Source of the DNA: Prochlorococcus marinus
Lineage (GTDB): Bacteria > Cyanobacteriota > Cyanobacteriia > PCC-6307 > Cyanobiaceae
DNA: 64,000 nt
Reading direction: 5' to 3'
NCBI RefSeq assembly: GCF_001180305.1
Contig: NZ_CVSX01000040.1
Coordinates: forward strand, 124,001 to 188,000
Of this stretch, positions 17,346-26,476 are shown one piece after another; position 1 is the first letter of the stretch, and each line of letters starts with the position of its first letter. Both the position numbers and the translations under genes were made by a program. The notes under the pieces were generated by a model, which saw only the letters and a list, made by a program, of their open reading frames with translations, was not told where the DNA came from and did not search any database.

Positions 17346-18149
17346 ATGTCTACATCCTTTAAAAATGTCACACCAACAGGACCCGGTGGAACAGCAACAT
17401 TATTGATTGTTTTGTCTTTTACTGGCTTTCTTTTGCTCACCCAAGCCCTCTTTGTTGTCCCTTCTGGACAAGTTGCAGTAGTAACAACATTAGGTAAAGT
17501 AAGTGGTCCCTCTAGAAGAGCTGGTTTGAACTTTAAACTTCCTTTTATTCAGTCTGTATATCCATTTGATATCAAAACTCAAGTTCAACCAGAAAAATTT
17601 GAAACTTTAACTAAAGACCTTCAGGTTATTAGGGCTACAGCTACGGTTAAGTATTCAGTAAAACCAAATGAAGCAGGAAGAATTTTCGCAACAATTGCGA
17701 GTAGAAACAGTGATGTTTATCAAAAAATTGTTCAGCCATCTTTACTTAAAGCTCTAAAATCAGTCTTTTCTCAATATGAGCTAGAAACAATCGCTACGGA
17801 ATTTGCAGTAATTTCTGAAAAAGTAGGGGATACTGTTGCGCAAGAACTAAATTCATTTGATTATGTAGATGTTAAAAGTTTAGATCTAACTGGCTTAGAG
17901 ATTGCAGAGGAATATAGAGCTGCTATTGAACAAAAACAAATAGCTGGTCAGCAACTATTAAGAGCAAAAACAGAAGTAGAGATTGCTGAACAAGAAGCGC
18001 TTAGATATGAGACACTAAATAGAAGTCTCGACGATCAAGTACTTTTCAAATTATTCCTTGATAAATGGGACGGTAGCACACAAGTTGTTCCTGGCCTGCC
18101 AGGTTCAGAAGGAGGTAGTCCTCCAGTTATAGTTGGTGGTAGAAGATAA
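17346..18149 (+). CDS. Prohibitin/SPFH-family membrane protein
   Basis: 267 aa. An N-terminal membrane helix (about 18-40, TLLIVLSFTGFLLLTQALF) is followed by a Band-7/SPFH domain: VPSGQVAVVTTLGKV, FKLPFIQSVYPFD, and EEYRAAIEQKQIAGQQ, with a coiled-coil C-terminus and a GGS-rich tail. Cyanobacterial prohibitins form large membrane rings and may scaffold or modulate proteases such as FtsH. Similar in layout to Synechocystis Phb1. The ATG at 17346 gives the expected short cytoplasmic/periplasmic head. Confidence 0.9.
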   Translation: MSTSFKNVTPTGPGGTATLLIVLSFTGFLLLTQALFVVPSGQVAVVTTLGKVSGPSRRAGLNFKLPFIQSVYPFDIKTQVQPEKFETLTKDLQVIRATATVKYSVKPNEAGRIFATIASRNSDVYQKIVQPSLLKALKSVFSQYELETIATEFAVISEKVGDTVAQELNSFDYVDVKSLDLTGLEIAEEYRAAIEQKQIAGQQLLRAKTEVEIAEQEALRYETLNRSLDDQVLFKLFLDKWDGSTQVVPGLPGSEGGSPPVIVGGRR

Positions 18150-18212
18150 TATTATCAACTTTTCTTAAACATTTAACAAATCACTTATTCTATTAAGTAA
18201 ATCTATATTGAA

Positions 18213-19517
18213 TTATTTGTTCTTTATAGCATTAAAAGATTGATCAAAAGCTTCGATAGTTTTATCAATTTCTTCTTCGCTATGAGCGAGTGATGTGAAA
18301 CCAGCTTCAAAAGGACTTGGAGCCAAATAAATACCTCGTTCAAGCATCTCTCTGTGTAACTTCCCAAAAAGTTCAGCATCATTTGTTTTTGCTTCATCAA
18401 AATTCCTGACTGGTCCATCACATAAGAAGAAACCAAACATAGCACTTACACTGCCACCGTTTATAGAGATCCCATTATTTTCTGCTGATTGAATTATGCC
18501 ATCAATTAACCTCGAGGTTGTTGCTTCTAATTTCTCGTAAGTGCCTTCTTGTTTGAGTAGCTCAAGAGTTTTTATTCCGGCGGTCATTGCGAGTGGATTT
18601 CCGCTCAAAGTTCCTGCTTGGTAGACAGGTCCCGAAGGAGCGACCATTGACATAATTTCTTTCTTGCCTCCATAAGCTCCAACAGGTAGACCACCACCAA
18701 TTACTTTGCCAAGTGTAGTTAAATCAGGTGTAACCCCAAATTTTTCTTGAGCTCCTCCATAGCTGATTCTGAATCCAGTCATAACTTCATCAAAAACTAA
18801 TAAAGATCCATTTTCAGTAGTTAATTCTCTCAACCCTTCTAGAAATCCAGGCTCTGGAGTAATAAAGCCAGCATTTCCGACAATAGGCTCAAGAATTACC
18901 CCCGAAATGGCATCGGGATTTTCAGAAAATAATTTTTTAACTGCTTCGAGGTCATTGTAAGGCGCAGTAAGTGTGTTGGCAGTTGTTGTTCTCGGAACAC
19001 CTGGAGAATCAGGCAATCCTAAAGTGGCTACACCCGATCCAGCTTTCACCAAAAACATATCTGCATGACCGTGATAACAACCATCAAACTTAATGACCTT
19101 ATCCCTGCCAGTAAATGCTCTCATTAGCCTTAAAACAGCCATACAGGCCTCTGTGCCACTATTGACAAATCTGACCATTTCTACAGATGGGACAGCATCT
19201 ATAACCATCTCAGCGAGTTTATTTTCTAAAATGCATGGAGCTCCAAAGCTAGTACCTTTCTCAATGGCTTCCTGTAAGGCTGTTATAACTTCAGGGTGAG
19301 CATGTCCACATATAGCTGGTCCCCAACTTCCTATGTAATCAATATATCTATTTCCATCAATATCCCAAGCGAAAGGGCCTTTAACCCTATCAAAAACAAT
19401 TGGCTGCCCACCGACAGACTTAAAAGCTCTCACTGGAGAGCTGACTCCTCCAGGCATTAATCCTTGCGCTGCTGAGAAAACCTCTTCTGATTGGGTACGA
19501 TTTAATATGTCAGTCAC
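18213..19517 (-). CDS. hemL: Glutamate-1-semialdehyde 2,1-aminomutase
   Basis: PLP enzyme converting glutamate-1-semialdehyde to 5-aminolevulinate, the start of haem and chlorophyll synthesis by the C5 pathway. The PLP lysine is Lys271 in [17 protein letters not shown]; other signatures are [37 protein letters not shown] and [10 protein letters not shown]. 434 aa, full length. The start is a GTG at 19517 ([12 protein letters not shown]). hemC and hemH lie in the same window but not in an operon. Confidence 0.97.
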   Translation of the reverse strand: MTDILNRTQSEEVFSAAQGLMPGGVSSPVRAFKSVGGQPIVFDRVKGPFAWDIDGNRYIDYIGSWGPAICGHAHPEVITALQEAIEKGTSFGAPCILENKLAEMVIDAVPSVEMVRFVNSGTEACMAVLRLMRAFTGRDKVIKFDGCYHGHADMFLVKAGSGVATLGLPDSPGVPRTTTANTLTAPYNDLEAVKKLFSENPDAISGVILEPIVGNAGFITPEPGFLEGLRELTTENGSLLVFDEVMTGFRISYGGAQEKFGVTPDLTTLGKVIGGGLPVGAYGGKKEIMSMVAPSGPVYQAGTLSGNPLAMTAGIKTLELLKQEGTYEKLEATTSRLIDGIIQSAENNGISINGGSVSAMFGFFLCDGPVRNFDEAKTNDAELFGKLHREMLERGIYLAPSPFEAGFTSLAHSEEEIDKTIEAFDQSFNAIKNK

Positions 19518-19661
19518 AATTTAAATTGATAAAGCTTTGAGAAAAATTTTGTCATGTTCTAAATTAGAAATAAGTAAAAATTTTGTCAATCAGGTTGAAA
19601 TTCTACATTATGATATTTTTATCGCGATTTATTGGATTGTAAATTGTTAATTTTAGTGAAT

Positions 19662-19746
19662 TATAATAAAAACTAAAAATGCCTTATATAACTCTGTATT
19701 AGTAAGCGTTTTCAGACATCACAGGCTTCCTTTTTTTTTTTTTTTT
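19662..19746 (+). ncRNA. Candidate small RNA ending in a 16-T run
   Basis: Between hemL (starts at 19517, leftward) and xth (stop at 19745, leftward) the plus strand has a TATAAT box at 19662-19667 and, about 60 bases later, a run of 16 T (19731-19746). Between them, GCCT (19681) can pair with AGGC (19723), TCTG (19693) with CAGA (19713), or AAGC (19704) with GCTT (19725), all short. No plus-strand gene lies upstream that would need this terminator, so an independent transcript of about 65-70 nt is possible. The stems are weak and no known RNA family is recognised. Confidence 0.3.
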
Positions 19747-20590
19747 ATATTTCGAAGAAATCATCATCATCTTCAAAATAACCTGCATTTATGTCACTTA
19801 AATCAAGATTTATCATCACTGGGACATGATCACTTGGTCGTAAATTTGACCTAGGTAAGCTGTCTATAACACAGCTTTTAAGTTTCGATGTTAGTTCTCT
19901 ACTGATATATATATGGTCTATTCTCCAACCTTTATTTAATTCATATGCATTATTACGGTAATCCCACCAACTCCAATGACCGGTGTTCTTTTCAAAAAGC
20001 CTGAAAGAATCTATTAATTTTCCTTTCAGAACATTATTAAGTGCAGTTCTCTCTATCTCAGATGCCATTATTCCACCGTCATACTTAGTTGGATCATGAA
20101 TATCTAAATGAGTTGGGGCAATATTGAAATCACCCATCAAACAAATTAATTCTCCTTTTTTTTCTAACTCATCCAAAAAAGAAGCTAAACAACTCAACCA
20201 ATTAATTTTGTATTTGAATTTGTCGGATTCCATAGAAGAGCCATTAGGTACATAAACATTTATGAACTTGATCCCATTAAAGTCGGCCGAAATTAATCTT
20301 TTTTGATCTTGGAAAATTTCAATATTTTGATTAGATTCTGAATCATCATAGAATCCTTTTTTGATGTTTTTGGCTTTTATTTTTGAAATAATAGCCACCC
20401 CATTATATGACTTTTGCCCGAATACCTCTACCGAATATCCCAATTTTTTAAAAGGATCTACTGGGAAATCATCATCTACCACTTTGGTTTCCTGTAAACA
20501 AAGAATATCAGGGTTGACTTGATTAATCCAATCTATTATTTGTGAAAGTCTCGTTCTAATAGAGTTAACATTCCAAGTTGCTATTAACAA
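19745..20590 (-). CDS. xth: Exodeoxyribonuclease III / AP endonuclease
   Basis: Cuts DNA at abasic sites in base-excision repair. 281 aa of the EEP nuclease fold: ATWNVNSIRTRL (Asn), CLQETKV (catalytic Glu), LMGDFNIAP (Asp/Asn), RIDHIYIS and SDHVPVM (the terminal Asp-His pair). A short acidic tail (EDDDDFFEI) extends past the family end. Start TTG at 20590, since ATWN must lie near the N-terminus. Confidence 0.95.
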   Translation of the reverse strand: MLIATWNVNSIRTRLSQIIDWINQVNPDILCLQETKVVDDDFPVDPFKKLGYSVEVFGQKSYNGVAIISKIKAKNIKKGFYDDSESNQNIEIFQDQKRLISADFNGIKFINVYVPNGSSMESDKFKYKINWLSCLASFLDELEKKGELICLMGDFNIAPTHLDIHDPTKYDGGIMASEIERTALNNVLKGKLIDSFRLFEKNTGHWSWWDYRNNAYELNKGWRIDHIYISRELTSKLKSCVIDSLPRSNLRPSDHVPVMINLDLSDINAGYFEDDDDFFEI

Positions 20591-20662
20591 ATTTTCAACA
20601 AATTATGTAAGATAAAATTAGCAGAAAATTTTTAACAATTAAGAATTCTGAAATTAAATAAA

Positions 20663-20938
20663 ATGAAAAATTATTTTTTAAAAAAATTTATTAAAACAAT
20701 TCTTTTAGTAATTGCTTTATTATCCCTAAAGGCTGATTACTCAAAAGCTGAATATTTAAAAGAAGAATTACAAATAGATTCATCAACTAAATTAGAAGAT
20801 GATAAATCAGCAATACCTAGTAATCCATTTGAAATTGTAGAAATGCTTAGGAGAATGAATAGTATGAATGATGCAACTGATCCCTCTGATGCTTTAGACG
20901 ATGCGTTAAAGTCATTTAATGACTTGGAGAAAAAATAA
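20663..20938 (+). CDS. Small secreted hypothetical protein
   Basis: 91 aa. N-terminal signal peptide (basic FLKKFIKTILLV, hydrophobic core, then KADYSKA before EYLK) followed by a polar, acidic region with NPFEIVEMLRRMNSMNDATD. Likely exported to the periplasm or lumen. No family recognised. It stands just before the 199-residue gene on the same strand. Confidence 0.7.
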   Translation: MKNYFLKKFIKTILLVIALLSLKADYSKAEYLKEELQIDSSTKLEDDKSAIPSNPFEIVEMLRRMNSMNDATDPSDALDDALKSFNDLEKK

Positions 20939-20976
20939 GAAATTTAATACTGTAAATTGTTATCTAAACCTTTAAG

Positions 20977-21576
20977 ATGTTAAAAAATCCTATCCCAAGA
21001 GTTTCTAATCAACTACAATATAGAGCAATTGGTATTGTAAACGGTAAATTTATACCTGATAATTCTGATCAGTTAAATAGAGGTTTTATAACTGATAATA
21101 AAGGTGAGAAGATTCAAACAGTTATTTTAGGAAAAGCATTATCCCTTTTAAAAAAGCATATTGATTTAAAGAAAAGTTATTTTTGGATTGTTTATCCCAA
21201 GAATAAAAATACTCAAAATTTGCATTTGCAGGTTGCGGGCATTTGGGATCCTTATCAACTTAATGATTTCCATAATGATTCATCAAAAACAAACTTTTCG
21301 AAATTATTAGAGGAATTAGATTTAAAAGATAATTATTTTTCAGTAAGAGGAGAATTGGTTTTTGTAAATACCCAAAAAAAAGAAATCGTGATTAAGGTTT
21401 ATTGTTCATCAAAGCTTCAAAATTCAAAAATGAAAAATTTTAAATTAGTCATAAAAGGGGAAATTTCTCTAGAATTTCTTAATAGTTTTGTCAGCCTAGA
21501 TGTTTCTAGAGAAGGAAATTCATTGAAATTACTAGATTACCAAGTTGTAGAAAAAAATCTTCCCAAAAATAACTAG
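20977..21576 (+). CDS. Conserved hypothetical protein
   Basis: 199 aa, soluble, with no signal or membrane helix. Visible features: N-terminal QLQYRAIGIVNGKFIP, central YFWIVYPKNKNTQNLHLQV and GELVFVNTQKKEIVIKV, a beta-strand-rich pattern that resembles a small cyanobacterial family with an OB-like or barrel core (inference). Function unknown. It follows the secreted-protein gene by 38 bases and precedes larC by 53 bases. Confidence 0.7.
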   Translation: MLKNPIPRVSNQLQYRAIGIVNGKFIPDNSDQLNRGFITDNKGEKIQTVILGKALSLLKKHIDLKKSYFWIVYPKNKNTQNLHLQVAGIWDPYQLNDFHNDSSKTNFSKLLEELDLKDNYFSVRGELVFVNTQKKEIVIKVYCSSKLQNSKMKNFKLVIKGEISLEFLNSFVSLDVSREGNSLKLLDYQVVEKNLPKNN

Positions 21577-21629
21577 AATGAGGCGTCTAATATCATCTTA
21601 ATTTTTACTGATCAAGAAAAATAAGACTT

Positions 21630-22856
21630 ATGGAAGATATATTTATTGAATGTTGTCCAGGGATTGCTGGAGATATGTTGTTAGGAGCTTTTTATGACTT
21701 AGGTGTGCCAAAAAAGGTCATTGAACAGCCACTTCTTGACCTAGGATTAAAGAATCTATATACACTAGATTTTGAAGAATCAAAAAGTTGCTCAATACGT
21801 GGGATTAAGGCGAAGGTTGAGAATATTGGTGGCAGTAAGATTAAAAGAAATTGGAGAAGTATTAAAGAACTTATTCTAAATGGCAACTTAGAAGATAAAT
21901 TACAGCAAATCATTTATGAAGTGTTTGAATCTTTAGCGAGTGCGGAAGGAAAAGTTCATGGTATTAGATCTGAGGATGTCCATTTTCATGAAATTGGCGC
22001 AATTGATTCTTTAGTTGATATCGTAGGTGTCTGTTCTGCATTAAATTACTTAAAACCAAAAAAAGTTTATTGTAATGAACCCATGCTAGGGAAAGGTTTT
22101 GTCTCAACTGAACATGGTAAATTATCTGTGCCGCCTCCTGCTGTAATAGAACTTCTAAGGAAAAAAAATATTAAGGTTCTTAATAGCTTTGATTCTATTC
22201 AGGGGGAATTATCTACACCAACAGGCATTGCTTTACTTTCTAATTTAGCTGACTATACGCAACCTCCTTCAAAGTATTCAATTAATTCTTATGGAGTAGG
22301 TATTGGTAACCTGAATTTTTCATTCCCCAACTTGGTTAGAGTTTATAAAATTTCTTCAGTTGAAGATTCTTCTATTAATCAACAATTCAATCCAAAGTGC
22401 GAAGAGATTTCTGTTCAAGAAGCATGGATCGATGATCAAACACCTGAAGACATATCCAACTTTGTTGAAAAACTTAGAATTGAGGGTGCTTACGACGTTT
22501 CTTATCAAGCTATAAATATGAAAAAAAATAGAATTGGATTTTCTATTCAAGCAATCTTGCCAATTGACAAAAAAGAATATTTCAGGCGAATTTGGTTTGA
22601 TTATTCCAATACTATTGGAGTTCGTGAAAGGACTCAATCAAGATGGATATTGCTTAGAAGAAGAGGAGAATGTTCAACCATTTTTGGGAATATAAAAGTT
22701 AAACAAACTTTGAAACCAGATGGATCAATTACGATGAAACCAGAAAATGATGAAGTTATGAGATTAAAACTAAAACATAAAAAATCAACTGTCGAAATAA
22801 GAAAAATAATAGAAGAATCAAGTAAAAATTTTAAAGCATTAGAAAACTGGCAATGA
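21630..22856 (+). CDS. larC: LarC-type nickel insertion protein
   Basis: Homologue of LarC, the CTP-dependent cyclometallase that inserts Ni into pyridinium-3,5-bisthiocarboxylate mononucleotide to form the NPN cofactor of lactate racemase and related enzymes. 408 aa in one uninterrupted frame, beginning ECCPGIAGDMLLGAF, with VHFHEIGAIDSLVDIVG and the STPTGIALL motif, all family marks. In some bacteria larC needs a programmed frameshift; none is needed here. No larA, larB or larE is in this window. Its 3' end overlaps the next gene by 4 bases (ATGA). Confidence 0.9.
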   Translation: MEDIFIECCPGIAGDMLLGAFYDLGVPKKVIEQPLLDLGLKNLYTLDFEESKSCSIRGIKAKVENIGGSKIKRNWRSIKELILNGNLEDKLQQIIYEVFESLASAEGKVHGIRSEDVHFHEIGAIDSLVDIVGVCSALNYLKPKKVYCNEPMLGKGFVSTEHGKLSVPPPAVIELLRKKNIKVLNSFDSIQGELSTPTGIALLSNLADYTQPPSKYSINSYGVGIGNLNFSFPNLVRVYKISSVEDSSINQQFNPKCEEISVQEAWIDDQTPEDISNFVEKLRIEGAYDVSYQAINMKKNRIGFSIQAILPIDKKEYFRRIWFDYSNTIGVRERTQSRWILLRRRGECSTIFGNIKVKQTLKPDGSITMKPENDEVMRLKLKHKKSTVEIRKIIEESSKNFKALENWQ

Positions 22857-23806
22857 GATTAAAAAAATATTCTCTTAATTGGAAATTTTTTAAAAAAATT
22901 GATTTTACTGCTATTAAGAGTACTTTCTTCATATCTAGTTTATTGTATTTTTGTATTTATTTTTTTTATAATATTGACCAAATTTCTTTTGATATCAATT
23001 TAGAAAAAAATGGTATTAATCTATTTTTATCTTTTTTATTTTGCGTTTTAAGTATTTTTCTTAACGCTTACTCATGGAAGTTTATAGTTAAGTGGTTTGG
23101 TAAAGAATGTAAAGGATATAATCTAGTCTCCTTTTATGTTTTAACTAATATTCTTAAATACGTACCGGGAGGAATTTGGCATTTTGTTGAAAGGTTTAAT
23201 TTTATACAAAAAATTACTAATCCTCAGATTGCTTTTTGTTCGACTCTAATAGAACCTTACTTTATGTTGAGTTGTTCTTTTCTGTTGGCTTCATTAGGAG
23301 TAATTTTTTCACCGTTGTATTTTCTTTTTATTTTGCCTTTAGTATTCTTAAATAAGGAATTAATTTATCTTGTATTAAAAAGATTAGAAACTCTTAAAGG
23401 AAAAGCCTTTAATATTATGAGGCTTGAAAATTCAAAGGAACAATTCGAAGAAAGAATCAATATTTCATCGTTTTTTCCTGTCAGAGCATTTTTACTTGAA
23501 ATTGGCTTTGTTTTATCTAAATTTATTGGCTTTTATATTTGCCTAAATTCTTTTTATATAAACAATAATCTCAACATAATTTTTTTATTAGTAATTTTTT
23601 CTTTGTCATGGTCAATAGGTTTGATAGTCCCTGCAGCTCCAAGTGGAGTTGGTGTTTTCGAAGCGTGTCTTCTTTTTCTTGCTGGCAGAAATATTCCTCA
23701 AAATGTAATTCTTGTAGGCTTAATTTACTTTAGGGTAATATCTACCTCGGCAGATTTATTCTTAAGCTTTCCTTTTTTAATAAGAAAACTGGTAAAAAGG
23801 ATTTAG
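22853..23806 (+). CDS. UPF0104 / lysylphosphatidylglycerol-synthase-like membrane protein
   Basis: 317 aa polytopic membrane protein (about 8 helices) of the flippase-like UPF0104 family, related to the membrane part of MprF. Marks include NILKYVPGGIWHFVERF and the late motif IVPAAPSGVGVFEACLLFL. The soluble aminoacyl-transfer domain of MprF is missing, so a lipid or glycolipid flippase/transport role is more likely than lysyl-PG synthesis. Overlaps larC by 4 bases and converges on the iron permease with a 4-base overlap. Confidence 0.8.
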   Translation: MRLKKYSLNWKFFKKIDFTAIKSTFFISSLLYFCIYFFYNIDQISFDINLEKNGINLFLSFLFCVLSIFLNAYSWKFIVKWFGKECKGYNLVSFYVLTNILKYVPGGIWHFVERFNFIQKITNPQIAFCSTLIEPYFMLSCSFLLASLGVIFSPLYFLFILPLVFLNKELIYLVLKRLETLKGKAFNIMRLENSKEQFEERINISSFFPVRAFLLEIGFVLSKFIGFYICLNSFYINNNLNIIFLLVIFSLSWSIGLIVPAAPSGVGVFEACLLFLAGRNIPQNVILVGLIYFRVISTSADLFLSFPFLIRKLVKRI

Positions 23807-25341
23807 TTTTTTTTCTCTAAACTCGGTATCAATGCAATTGAAGCAATAAGTCCTAAAGTCATAATAAAAATTGCTGGTAATATTGCCTCTACCATCCTTT
23901 CATCTCCAGCATATTGATAAATTCTTACGGATAATGTATCGAAATCGAATGGTCTTAATATAAACGTTAAGGGTAATTCTTTTATCGTATCGACAAAAAC
24001 TAAAAGTGAGCCAACAAATATTGGTCCTTGCAGTAAAGGTAGATGAATCTTTTTGATGATTCCCAACCAGTTCTCTCCTAGTCCAAATGCAGCTTCATCA
24101 AGACTAGGAGAAATTCTCTCAAGACTTGAATCAATAGAACCTTTTGAAATAGTCAGAAATCGTACAAGATAACCCCAAATCAGTAAGCAAATAGCGATGA
24201 AATTAAATTTTGAAGAAGAAATACTTATTAAAGATAAAGCTAATACTGTTCCTGGAATTGCGTAGCCTATTCCCGCAATGTTTGTAGTAAGTCTAAGTAA
24301 TAGATTTTTATTTGGCCTGTTAGCTAGGGAAATTACTAAAGAAAATAGTATCGTTATTAATGCAGTAATAAAGCCTAGACCAATAGTTCTGAATGATAGG
24401 GTAAATAATTCTATAGATAAGCCTTTTTGGATTTGATCAATATTGAGAAGAACCCAAAAGCAAGGTATTCCAAAAGAGAAAGTTGGAGGGAATAAGGATA
24501 TGATTATCGCAAAAAAGGCTCTATGATTTTTTAACTCCCATCCTTGTGAATCTTGTGAAGCTGGATTTTCACTCCACCTTTTTGATTTTTTTCTCGATAG
24601 TTTTTCTAAAATAATTAAAGTCATAATTATTAATAAGGCTACTAAAGATAATCCAATGGCACTTTTTGGATTGCCCTCAATTATCCAGTTTTCAGCTATG
24701 CCTGTAGAAATACTTGGAATATTTAACAATTCAAATGTACCTAACTCATTCATTACTTCCATACACATCAAACTTATTCCTGTTATTAAAGCTGGCAGAG
24801 CCATTGGAAAAGCGACCTTAAAGAAACTCTTCCAAGGCCCAACTCCTAATCCTCTACTGGCATTAATTTGATTAATTCCAAATTTATTAAAACTTTCATT
24901 AGCAAGAATGAATACATAAGGATAAGTAGAAATTGAAAGTATTAATACCCCCCACCAAAAACCAGTTACTTGATAGCCAAAAATACTTCCTAAATCCTGT
25001 AAAACAGCTGTTATTAAATACGCTGGTGCAGCAAGTGGAATTAGCTGACAAATACGGAGAACTTTCCTGAACTTGAAATCACAATTTGAAAGTAACCATG
25101 CATTCAAGGTTCCTAAGCCACCTCCAAAAAAACTTATCAGTGCTAAAAGTTTTAAAGTTCCTAGAACCTCTTCTCCTCCAGCTATCCCCAATGAAAAATT
25201 CCCACCTAACACATATTGAAATCCTTCAAGAAGAAAATTTGAAATTGGAATGATTACTAAAAGTGCAAGAATTAACGAAATGATATAAAAAACTGTTAAT
25301 TCAGATATAGTTCTTTTAAATTCTTGAATAAGTTTTTTCAA
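23803..25341 (-). CDS. futB: Iron(III) ABC transporter permease (FutB/FbpB-like)
   Basis: 512 aa with two tandem binding-protein-dependent transporter permease domains. Each has the EAA-type loop: NASRGLGVGPWKSFFKVAFP in the first half and DEAAFGLGENWLGIIKKIHLP in the second. The fused two-domain layout is typical of the ferric-iron permease family (FbpB/FutB); thiamine permeases are related. The ATPase and substrate-binding protein are not in this window. Start appears to be TTG at 25341. Next to a metal GTPase gene on the same strand, 27 bases away. Confidence 0.87.
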   Translation of the reverse strand: MKKLIQEFKRTISELTVFYIISLILALLVIIPISNFLLEGFQYVLGGNFSLGIAGGEEVLGTLKLLALISFFGGGLGTLNAWLLSNCDFKFRKVLRICQLIPLAAPAYLITAVLQDLGSIFGYQVTGFWWGVLILSISTYPYVFILANESFNKFGINQINASRGLGVGPWKSFFKVAFPMALPALITGISLMCMEVMNELGTFELLNIPSISTGIAENWIIEGNPKSAIGLSLVALLIIMTLIILEKLSRKKSKRWSENPASQDSQGWELKNHRAFFAIIISLFPPTFSFGIPCFWVLLNIDQIQKGLSIELFTLSFRTIGLGFITALITILFSLVISLANRPNKNLLLRLTTNIAGIGYAIPGTVLALSLISISSSKFNFIAICLLIWGYLVRFLTISKGSIDSSLERISPSLDEAAFGLGENWLGIIKKIHLPLLQGPIFVGSLLVFVDTIKELPLTFILRPFDFDTLSVRIYQYAGDERMVEAILPAIFIMTLGLIASIALIPSLEKKN

Positions 25342-25368
25342 ATTATTAATAAAATCCTATTTTGTAAT

Positions 25369-26436
25369 CTAATTTGAATTAAATCTACATGATGAAAGTT
25401 GATTCTTAATAGTTTGATGATCTAAGTCTTTCCCAATTAATACTATCTTGTTTGATCTTTCCTTTTTCCATTCATCATCATCTAAAGAAAATCTTTTTCC
25501 AGATAGGTGAAAGATATGTTTTCTTTCACTTTCCATAAACCATAAGATACCTTTTGCTCTAAAAACATTTTGTGATATTTGATTATCTAAGAAATATTGA
25601 AACTTCCTTAAGGAAAATGGTTCTAGTGTTTCATAAGAAACTGATGTAAATCCTTCGATATTATTAATTAAATCGTGAGAATGAGAAGAGTGATCATGAG
25701 AATGAGAAGAGTGATCGTGAGAATGAGAAGAGTGATCATGAGAATGAGAAGAGTGATCGTGAGAATGAGAAGAGTGATCGTGTAAATTATCTTCTAAATG
25801 TTTTTTACCCTTCTGTAATTCAAAAGTATCTGTCTCAAAAAGACCTACGCTCATTATTGTTTGTAATCCAACCTTACTATTGATTGATCTTAAAATCCTT
25901 GGCTCTTTTTTTATATTATTGATAAATTTTTCTATTTTCTTTAATTGTTCTTCTTTTACTAAATCACATTTATTAAGAAGAAGGATATCTCCATATAAAA
26001 TTTGAGAATATGCGACAGATGTATTGTTAATTTCAAAATCAAAATTTTCTCCATCGATAATAGTTATTATGGAATCTAATCTAACTTTTTCTCTGAGATC
26101 ACCAGCGGCAAAAGTCATAGCTACTGGTAATGGATCTGCAAGACCAGTCGTCTCCACAATTAAATAGTCTATTTTATCTGACCTTTCTAAAATTTTAGAT
26201 ACTGTATTTAATAGTTCGCCATTGATAGAGCAACATATACAGCCATTATTTAATTCGATCATATCTTCTGAACCTTCTATTATTAAATCATTATCTATTC
26301 CTATTTCTCCAAACTCATTAACTAAAACAGCTGTTTTAATACCAATTTGATTTTTTAATATATGGTTTAGAAGAGTTGTTTTGCCAGAACCTAGGAATCC
26401 ACTAATAATAGTAACTGGCAGTAACTTTTTAGACAT
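25369..26436 (-). CDS. CobW/COG0523 family metal-handling GTPase with His-rich repeats
   Basis: 355-residue G3E GTPase. Walker A is SGFLGSGKTTLL (13-24); the metal motif CICC (Cys66, Cys68, Cys69) lies in NNGCICCSING; LLLNKCDLV is the NKxD base-specificity loop. Between the GTPase and the CobW C-terminal domain sits a His/Ser/Asp-rich tract of five 7-residue repeats (DHSSHSH) that probably binds zinc or another divalent metal. Subgroups of COG0523 are zinc chaperones or serve other metals; the target is unknown. Although some relatives act in B12 synthesis, context here (iron permease, pterin dehydratase) points to metal homeostasis. Confidence 0.92.
   Translation of the reverse strand: MSKKLLPVTIISGFLGSGKTTLLNHILKNQIGIKTAVLVNEFGEIGIDNDLIIEGSEDMIELNNGCICCSINGELLNTVSKILERSDKIDYLIVETTGLADPLPVAMTFAAGDLREKVRLDSIITIIDGENFDFEINNTSVAYSQILYGDILLLNKCDLVKEEQLKKIEKFINNIKKEPRILRSINSKVGLQTIMSVGLFETDTFELQKGKKHLEDNLHDHSSHSHDHSSHSHDHSSHSHDHSSHSHDHSSHSHDLINNIEGFTSVSYETLEPFSLRKFQYFLDNQISQNVFRAKGILWFMESERKHIFHLSGKRFSLDDDEWKKERSNKIVLIGKDLDHQTIKNQLSSCRFNSN
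25675..25779 (-). repeat. Five tandem 21-bp repeats inside the COG0523 gene
   Basis: Five copies of a 21-base unit (gtgagaatgagaagagtgat then c) in head-to-tail array, copies starting at 25675, 25696, 25717, 25738 and 25759. The only difference between copies is g or a at the first base of the unit. Each encodes 7 residues of the pattern HDHSSHS. The period keeps frame, so changes in copy number would alter only the number of metal-binding histidines. Confidence 0.97.
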
Positions 26437-26476
26437 TGTGACTGATTAATGTTTGTAAAAATTTGAGGTTGTAATT

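Noticed and set aside
21630..22856. Programmed frameshift in larC
   Set aside because: The gene is one continuous 408-codon frame with both family halves present, so no frameshift is needed.
25675..25779. Regular repeats that could suggest a CRISPR array
   Set aside because: The units are head-to-tail without spacers, in frame within a coding sequence, and encode a His-rich tract. No cas genes are nearby.
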